DNA of 11,112 nucleotides. Origin: Stramenopiles sp. TOSAG23-2 (taxonomy: Eukaryota > Sar). Below the pieces are notes generated by a model, which made no database searches, was not told the origin of the DNA, and saw only the letters and a program-made list of their open reading frames with translations. Below, in pieces: positions 9,601 through 11,112 of the stretch (the first letter of the stretch is position 1; each line of letters starts with the position of its first letter). Position numbers and translations under genes: made by a program. The DNA is taken from positions 1-11,112 of the forward strand of contig LT649963.1 in assembly GCA_900128395.1 (NCBI GenBank), written 5' to 3'.

Positions 9601-9923
9601 CCATTAAACAAAATTTGCAAGGCGCATGTTTTGATGTAGGCAATGCAAATGAAATGTTTAAAGATATGAAAGTTGTAGATGGCAATATACAATTTTCTTG
9701 TGAAGAAAGCCCTGTATTGTGTCAATGCCTTACAAAAAGTGCTGGCGAGACAAAAGAAGTAATATTTACATCGGAGGCAGCTAAATTGGTTTTGAAAGGA
9801 GATGGTGATTATACATCCTATTTTATTGAACATGAAAGCTTGCCTGAAGTTCAAACTGCAACAGCAAGAAGACGACGTTTGTTAACTGGTACAACTGTTC
9901 GTGGTTCAGGTGGTGGATGTTAA
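3591..9923 (+). CDS. Secreted mosaic collagen-like / Cys-rich surface protein (2110 aa)
   Basis: One open frame of 6.3 kb without introns. Three in-frame Met codons start it (3591, 3594, 3600); the third has the best context (A at -3, G at +4), and all keep the signal peptide (residues 1-23, cleavage likely after VYG). Order: Cys modules 1-3 (29-121, 175-269, 315-414) interleaved with ephrin-receptor/TNFR-like CPxNTYS repeats to Cys562; Ser-rich linker; unrecognised Cys domain (about 640-857); Lys/Tyr tandem repeat (858-1008); charged Met/Lys/Glu region (1022-1180); PAN/apple-like domain (1187-1262); collagen 1 (1291-1350); Cys module 4 (1364-1450); GDYV-W module (1461-1507); collagen 2 (1508-1603); second GDYV-W module (1617-1665); collagen 3 (1666-1708); coiled coil (1709-1758); C-terminal domain (1759-2110). 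No membrane anchor follows the signal peptide. Collagen plus coiled coil implies a trimeric secreted fibre; carbohydrate-binding-like parts suggest cell-wall, scale or matrix attachment. This role is inferred. No enzyme motif is seen. Confidence 0.92.
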   Translation: MMKMAYLVTLLSCLIMVNVVYGIKDPQCNEGQFLAFEVRESGRCAEYMEDAVECDNAVKANRHAGVIEGVNRGFGGNVDDNRFPQSCYVQNQKTYNNVPHTDTDCSSAKKCVCKTKVCTKCDFGFKEDPSTPGQCVKCPANTYKNRQGKSDCEACPTGSQHTIHPTGNAFCSKKCVAGEAYGYEIRRSGKCDDPIDTLEECMLAVDMNKYFGIDKDAKHYSQTDNYGNNNSPGCFILGKYYEFNTNIASTKDCSVEMPCVCKKKQCQECPKNTYSEDGSKCVSCPDDKKYTFSNSPKTSINACTSTQHATAPLNCNAGEGFGYSIKNSGTCEEKIDKTDECEEAAQFNKDNGIDPRVKLDHPEVGRYHNVPTGCYRFQDINIPKKYSLNTMETSNECGANNARCICRTKSCTICPWNTYSSGGSGAKCLRCPDTKPTTHFQKGQTSVEACKEVRSKTCEEGEGYTGDDIYVPKSCHQCSEGTYSKGGDSKCLQCPTSKVIIIREQLQRRVDCQQNCPAGYGYRYTGEHTCTKCRENTFSPGGREQCIPCRDGYEAEKGSSICKQGELARSQSAMKELLQSVSESVSMSEASRAKLRRKFSTEDTRAEYSKMRNLKLQEDETAERDDCTRQKQPYKHGTESEQPGMVIFSGVPLQDEVDDKTCLYENRDRIVQAFCIFRDKFDKTLRQRNIHVASSKEFWPNICCPSPDKDDCNSTISGIKRSDMIPFATSQGAHATKENLFGEIRDLLGHHSKGSTRKDGYLLQGIENLLTKVKSDHSITTEPLLKRMKKLFGNINLCGPRIFTSPKDDDIQICQLFYPYPHMMNVFYKHFEKLFETEDLNKLNAIRTIRRRMLSTTKYRGGDGGRAQHKKYTSTGPSPKNATKYGRVQYIKKYASTGPSSKYTTKYGRAQHKKYASSGPSSKYTTKYGRVQYIKKYASTGPSSKYTTKYGRAQHKKYASSGPSSKYTTKYGRVQYIKKYASTGPSPKYTTKYGRAQHKKYASTGPRGRVDAKKSNSNVETKLSMSEASRATLRRRFSAEDGPRRMMMEKEKMLLATLRRRVSAEDGPRRMMMEKEKMSKGNATEATMMKKEEATDATIENEKTSKGNATEATMMKENDERGYAQNNPMEAKMMEKEKTINGKEKKSKESATDATMQKEEMSKVEKRAEPVQERKAYKLLKKKEHQFSITYYKMPTGNCNHHGKYVEHGKHDEASCKALCDEDVSCEVYAVKDSEWCITYQYCKIQNTAIVNSQWGGKFFRKKQKLGRRLAIAILDEAKDTIKEQLSTMKGEQGKQGEPGLQGEPGKDGKSIVGSRGEPGVAGPEGRRGAIGPSGKHGLKGDKGEKGNDGLGLTLKKFNLDTKLAYKSITSGTCNEKIKTSADCKAAALAIGKKYSSRYLNSYLYPTGCIITTIYIKSKIGKYTPVKTDSIRFNSRSSTKTCNANTKCICKDSKVQFKSQYYKKGDYVFAPATTGKHNSMYIAERDFSTTKQPKDDLYNWEEFQAPRGEKGERGEQGDPGFQGATGVRGDRGTKGDKGDRGDPGKTGKQGNSIVGPAGKQGPKGYKGDAGLNGIQGSRGPNGVKGAKGAKGDPGAKGDRGNDGAGLTLKHFSLGQMYGHGDYVFSKSSNSNHDSMYVAEKKTFKAMKEPRKDLESGNWVEFHAPRGVDGKDGKPGVDGKDGNDGKDGKPGVDGKDGKDGKPGVDGKDGNVEALSKQISDLMKQIEDVKQDTSTKIANEEKEIHSQEQTIKKLTKDAKKCPAGLRFERQVELLEKKEVFCQDYGLDLADNDIKNYAMVYIEKDDGREEYDQFMQTISEHALFKVNAQCPKPMFSGVDVSVQQIDGLAAGTKDWAFFMELDSVSPNGYVKSELQKCKVSEEYLPKTSLRMQVYVDKNNCCKDIKDYNVCSRNCTLKPLDHHWTKEPLAFQMTVTGTQFKWQVSDFVVDGTQFTSPTKRNKLSIGKDVNDGDVTKAKEGGTGTSLIEVSDQNSLLSGSDLNVELFNTIKQNLQGACFDVGNANEMFKDMKVVDGNIQFSCEESPVLCQCLTKSAGETKEVIFTSEAAKLVLKGDGDYTSYFIEHESLPEVQTATARRRRLLTGTTVRGSGGGC
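3675..3953 (+). other. SG-x-C Cys module, copy 1
   Basis: Residues 29-121. Pattern: ESGRC (44), a DAVEC second Cys, an acidic linker, QSCY, then DC, CVC (111, 113) and CTKC (118, 121). It is the most diverged of the three N-terminal copies. Modules of this shape (SGxC...C...PxGCY...FNT...C...C-[IVL]-C) are, to my knowledge, common in predicted secreted proteins of marine picoalgae and other protists. I know no assigned function. Confidence 0.7.
4113..4397 (+). other. SG-x-C Cys module, copy 2
   Basis: Residues 175-269. Starts at CVAGEAYGY; RSGKC (191); EEC; central Gly-Ile; SPGCF; the FNTN motif after a KYYE strand; DC; CVC (259, 261); then CQEC (266, 269), which leads into a CP-NTYS Cys repeat. 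Six to eight conserved Cys match copy 3 closely in spacing, so disulfide-stabilised folding outside the cell is inferred. Confidence 0.75.
4533..4832 (+). other. SG-x-C Cys module, copy 3
   Basis: Residues 315-414. Starts at CNAGEGFGY, parallel to copy 2; NSGTC (331); DEC; NGID; PTGCY; LNT; EC; CIC (404, 406); CTIC (411, 414). It is followed, like copy 2, by an NTYSxxG...C..CP repeat. The shared order shows that a composite ~140-residue unit (Cys module plus ephrin-receptor-like repeat) was duplicated. Confidence 0.75.
4833..5276 (+). other. Ephrin-receptor/TNFR-like Cys repeats
   Basis: Residues 415-562. Repeating C-x(2)-C..G(T/N)(Y/F)S..GG...C..CP units: WNTYSSGGSG, EGTYSKGG and ENTFSPGG each with a following C-x(2)-C. 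This is the pattern of GCC2/GCC3 or ephrin-receptor-like repeats, common in extracellular protist proteins; similar single repeats sit between Cys modules 1-2 and 2-3. They are probably elongated disulfide-bonded spacers. Confidence 0.75.
6162..6614 (+). repeat. Alternating 66/63-bp Lys/Tyr-rich tandem repeat in coding DNA
   Basis: Residues 858-1008. After a diverged first copy (6162-6239), unit A (66 bp, 22 aa, KYGRVQYIKKYASTGPSS...) and unit B (63 bp, 21 aa, KYGRAQHKKYASSGPSS...) alternate: A 6240-6305, B 6306-6368, A 6369-6434, B 6435-6497, A 6498-6563, B from 6564 to about 6606. The first two A copies and the first two full B copies are identical at DNA level. The higher-order unit is therefore 129 bp and keeps frame. 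The product is very basic and rich in Lys, Tyr, Ser, Thr and Gly-Pro. It is probably disordered and resembles adhesive or mineral-associated repeat proteins only in composition. Confidence 0.95.
6681..6824 (+). repeat. 75-bp-period tandem repeat (LRRRxSAEDGP)
   Basis: A 69-bp unit at 6681-6749 (residues 1031-1053) recurs at 6756-6824 (1056-1078) with a single visible base change, turning LRRRFSAED into LRRRVSAED; 6 bp encoding Leu-Leu separate them. Both end in a Met/Lys/Glu string. A related, older copy (SMSEASRAKLRRKFSTED) lies at residues 586-603. Shorter repeats (KGNATEATMMK) follow to about 6940. Confidence 0.9.
7149..7376 (+). other. PAN/apple-like domain
   Basis: Residues 1187-1262. 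Six Cys at 1199, 1216, 1220, 1226, 1237 and 1243 in the order G-x-C ... EASCKALC ... SCEVYAV ... WC ... YCKIQN. The C-x(3)-C-x(5)-C core after an Ala-Ser stretch, and the aromatic/hydrophobic spacing, match the PAN/apple fold, which binds protein or carbohydrate partners outside cells. The assignment is by pattern only; a profile search should settle it. Confidence 0.6.
7461..7640 (+). other. Collagen-like segment 1
   Basis: Residues 1291-1350: 19 Gly-X-Y triplets broken by a two-residue Ile-Val interruption after GKS. Triplets are rich in Lys, Glu, Asp and Gln, with Pro sometimes in Y (GEP), as in non-vertebrate collagen-like proteins that fold by charge pairing. The segment ends GNDGLG and passes into the strand LTLKKF. 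A trimeric state is inferred. Confidence 0.9.
7680..7940 (+). other. SG-x-C Cys module, copy 4 (inside the collagen region)
   Basis: Residues 1364-1450: TSGTC (1374), ADC, an Ala-rich helix then Gly, PTGC, a strand-rich part, RFNS, TC and TKCIC (1448, 1450). It lacks the trailing C-x(2)-C of copies 1-3 and the following ephrin-receptor-like repeat. It sits between the LTLKKF strand and the GDYV module, whereas the matching place at residues 1605-1617 has no such module. It is clearly homologous to copies 1-3 but was placed separately. Confidence 0.75.
7971..8111 (+). other. GDYV-W module, copy 1 (carbohydrate-binding-like)
   Basis: Residues 1461-1507. Pattern Y-x-x-GDYV ... MYIAE ... P-K-D-D ... 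NW-E-E-F-x-APRG, running straight into collagen. This matches the spacing of CBM5/12-type modules (Y..GD.V ... Y.A ... P ... W), which are often attached to collagen-like stretches in phage tail and other virus proteins. Sugar binding is inferred from this likeness; the fold needs structural or profile confirmation. Confidence 0.5.
8112..8399 (+). other. Collagen-like segment 2
   Basis: Residues 1508-1603: 31 Gly-X-Y triplets with the same Ile-Val interruption after GNS as in segment 1 (GKS-IV-G and GNS-IV-G). It ends GNDGAG before an LTLKHF strand. The shared interruption and shared ends show that segments 1 and 2 are duplicates. It is rich in Lys/Asp/Arg with many GDR, GDK and GAK triplets. 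Confidence 0.92.
8439..8585 (+). other. GDYV-W module, copy 2 (carbohydrate-binding-like)
   Basis: Residues 1617-1665. Same pattern as copy 1: Y-G-H-GDYVF, MYVAE, EPRKDL, NW-V-E-F-H-APRG, again followed at once by collagen. Conserved aromatic residues (Y1617, the Tyr of MYVAE, the Trp of NW) are those expected in a sugar-binding face if the CBM5/12 comparison holds. Confidence 0.5.
8586..8714 (+). other. Collagen-like segment 3
   Basis: Residues 1666-1708: 14 uninterrupted Gly-X-Y triplets of low complexity (GVD, GKD, GKP, GND). It has more Asp and Lys than segments 1 and 2 and is made of recently copied units. It leads into the coiled coil. Confidence 0.93.
8595..8711 (+). repeat. Three identical 36-bp collagen-coding repeats
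   Basis: The 36-bp unit encoding GKDGKPGVDGKD is present at 8595-8630, 8640-8675 and 8676-8711 with no base differences. GGTAACGAT (GND, 8631-8639) is inserted between the first two. Identity at silent positions points to recent slippage or unequal crossing-over, so copy number may vary between strains. Confidence 0.95.
8715..8864 (+). other. Coiled-coil segment
   Basis: Residues 1709-1758: Leu/Ile/Met at roughly a/d heptad spacing (ALSKQISDLMKQIEDV ... EIHSQEQTIKKL), charged elsewhere, without Pro or Gly. It lies directly after collagen segment 3, where such helices often nucleate or register collagen trimers. Confidence 0.7.
8865..9923 (+). other. C-terminal domain, unrecognised
   Basis: Residues 1759-2110. 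Begins KKCPAGLRFERQ and contains about 14 Cys, mixed strand-like segments and no recognisable motif. Near the end is a tetra-arginine site (2093-2096) followed by LLTGTT and a short Gly-rich tail ending in Cys2110. RRRR is a possible proprotein-processing site. The final GGGC Cys could form a disulfide or tether; both are inference. No GPI-type hydrophobic tail is present. Confidence 0.6.
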
Positions 9924-9994
9924 AATATATTTTATATTTAATGCATAAAGAGGAGTGTTGTTTATATTAAAGTGAAAATTCATGTTACGAACTT

Positions 9995-10086
9995 ACTGGT
10001 AAGGGGTGCTACGTCTCCGATGAGGACGAAGGCGTTTTTTTAAAGGACAGACTGGTAAAGCGAAAAAAGTCGAGAGGATCTCCGAC
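9995..10086. other. Hairpin-forming GC-richer patch after the mosaic-protein gene
   Basis: Inside AT-rich DNA about 70-160 nt past the stop codon lies a patch with two hairpins: GTCTC/GAGGAC (10013-10027, one bulged G, loop CGAT) and GTCG-A-GAG / CTC-CGAC (10069-10086, loop GAT, one bulged A). ACTGGTAA is directly repeated at 9995-10002 and 10051-10058. It would lie in the 3' UTR or be a small RNA. No known RNA family fits (see rejected hammerhead reading). Confidence 0.4.
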
Positions 10087-10777
10087 TATAATATTTTAAT
10101 TTAATTTACGCATTAATTTAATATTTAATTTATTGTTTTAATTTTACTCATGATAATTCCTACTCTTCAAAAGAATACAATAACAGAAATAATCTATCTC
10201 ACACTAGTGTGTTGATATTCCCATAATTAGAGAAAACCAATAAAGAGGTAAATAAGATGGTATATATACGAGTATACAACTTTATGAAGGAGTAGCTTCT
10301 TCACCTAACTCTAAATCACAGACAGAGGAAGAATCTTTTGAATACTAAATAATTTACTAAACTTTTATATAGATATATATACTCCCATGATGTTGTTGCT
10401 GGTGGTGGGTGCTGAAAGTAACGATTGCTCACAAAATCAATAAATAATTTACGAAGTAATAAAATTTCTCTTATTTAATGGTTAAAATCTATATACATAA
10501 ACAAATATATAGAGGTGTAAATAAAAGGAAAATATACAGTGAAATAGAAAAAAAGAAAAGAAAAACAATTTATACATATTATAAAAAAATAAAAAAATTT
10601 ATAAGATCCACAGCGTCTATATGGAAGGTTATAGTGTGTAGTGTTATTACAATGATATTCCAATGCTAGCTAAAAGGTAAAAAGGTATATATTTAACATT
10701 ATGTACTATAGAGTGTATTTTTAATGGTATTTATATGCTATTTCTACATATTTTTAAAGCTACATTTAACATTCTTC

Positions 10778-10799
10778 GTGCACTGGCACACTGGTGCAC
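10778..10799. repeat. GTGCAC inverted repeat
   Basis: GTGCAC at 10778-10783 and 10794-10799, each self-palindromic, flank TGGCACACTG, allowing an 8-9-bp imperfect stem with G-U pairs. It lies in a locally GC-richer stretch. No function is evident. Confidence 0.45.
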
Positions 10800-11076
10800 T
10801 CGTCATCACAACAAATTTCATCATTTCAACATCTACTCAGGAAACCCCGCTATGCTATTCGGATATTAAATATACATGGTTTGTTTGCGGCGATTCAACA
10901 TTCATCATCATCAAGTTTCAGTGCCACCAATAGAAAAAAAGATTTATTATACACATCTTATAATACATATACTACTCTTGCCGCTTCTTGGTAACATATA
11001 TTTCTTTTTTAAACAGTTTTATTTGTTTTGAAAAGGAGTTTTATTGCGGTTTTTTATTCATTTATATTATTACATT

Positions 11077-11097
11077 TATATATATATATATATATAT
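11077..11097. repeat. (TA)n microsatellite
   Basis: About ten uninterrupted TA dinucleotides near the window end, in line with the other simple repeats of the intergenic DNA. Confidence 0.9.
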
Positions 11098-11112
11098 CTA
11101 TTCATATTATAT

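Larger units (their letters stand above)
9924..11112. other. Downstream non-coding region; no supported gene
   Basis: Very AT-rich. It starts with the 3' UTR of the mosaic-protein gene. The only AATAAA-type signals are distant (about 10238-10243 and 10440). A GC-richer structured patch lies at 9985-10086. A TATATATAC...GTATAC string at 10260-10277 could be a promoter element of an unseen gene. Short frames near 10478-10669 and 10724-10933 (about 60-70 codons) have Lys/Ile/Tyr-dominated or featureless products and are not supported as genes. A (TA)n tract lies near the end. Confidence 0.55.

Noticed and set aside
3591-9923. Giant-virus origin of the collagen gene
   Set aside because: Collagen-like proteins are known in giant viruses, but the window has kilobase-long intergenic gaps with microsatellites and no other viral gene, so nuclear eukaryotic DNA is the simpler reading. 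Ancient transfer of the collagen unit remains possible.
10013-10030. Box C/D snoRNA (CGATGAG as box C)
   Set aside because: The box C match is poor (RTGATGA expected) and no CTGA box D with a terminal stem is found at a fitting distance.
10013-10035. Hammerhead ribozyme core (CCGATGAG ... GACGAAG)
   Set aside because: The obligatory U after C3 is C, stem II would be a single pair, position 15.1 is G, and no flanking strands form stems I and III at the right places. The likeness to GATGAG...GACGAA is judged coincidental.
10260-10277. TATA-box promoter of a downstream gene
   Set aside because: TATATATAC...GTATAC is striking, but no supportable gene follows within the window and similar strings are frequent in this AT-rich DNA; it is kept only as a remark in the region entry.
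10478-10669. 63-codon plus-strand and 62-codon minus-strand frames
   Set aside because: They overlap each other almost completely in extremely AT-rich DNA, with Lys/Ile/Tyr-only or Phe/Tyr-only products; these are chance frames.

Overview
The window looks like nuclear DNA of an intron-poor, AT-rich microbial eukaryote, most likely a small alga or other marine protist. Two long uninterrupted plus-strand reading frames with eukaryotic-style start contexts are separated by about 1 kb of very AT-rich, microsatellite-bearing DNA. There are no Shine-Dalgarno/operon features and no tRNA or rRNA gene was recognised. The spacing is too loose for a bacterium or a typical giant virus. The species cannot be named from the sequence alone. 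Low GC, few genes and a huge secreted modular protein would fit an 'outlier' chromosome of a Mamiellales picoalga, but that is only a hypothesis. Layout: (1) 1-547 is a non-coding leader with an unusual nest of inverted repeats at 220-315 and a short hairpin at 416-436. (2) 548-2620 encodes a 690-residue multi-pass membrane protein with a basic Ser/Lys-rich cytosolic N-terminus, about 12 predicted membrane segments and one large N-glycosylatable loop; no family is recognised. (3) 2621-3590 is intergenic, beginning with a CGTG/TG microsatellite and containing a degenerate 7-bp (ATTATAG/ATTGTAG) minisatellite. (4) 3591-9923 encodes a 2110-residue secreted mosaic protein. (5) 9924-11112 is non-coding, with a GC-richer, hairpin-forming patch just after the stop codon and a (TA)n tract at the end. 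The 2110-residue protein is the main feature. In order it has: a signal peptide; three copies of a ~95-residue Cys module (SG-x-C ... EC ... PxGC ... CxC) alternating with ephrin-receptor/TNFR-like Cys repeats; an unrecognised Cys-containing domain ending in RRRMLS; a near-perfect alternating 22/21-residue Lys/Tyr-rich tandem repeat; charged Met/Lys/Glu repeats; a six-Cys PAN/apple-like domain; a duplicated [collagen Gly-X-Y / LTLK strand / GDYV...W carbohydrate-binding-like] unit, with a fourth Cys module inserted in only one of the two copies; a third collagen block made of three identical 36-bp units; a coiled coil; and a C-terminal domain ending RRRRLLT...GGGC. This suggests an extracellular, probably trimeric and fibrous, cell-surface or matrix adhesin built by repeated domain duplication. 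Nothing directly shows that the two genes act together; they share only strand and surface/membrane location.
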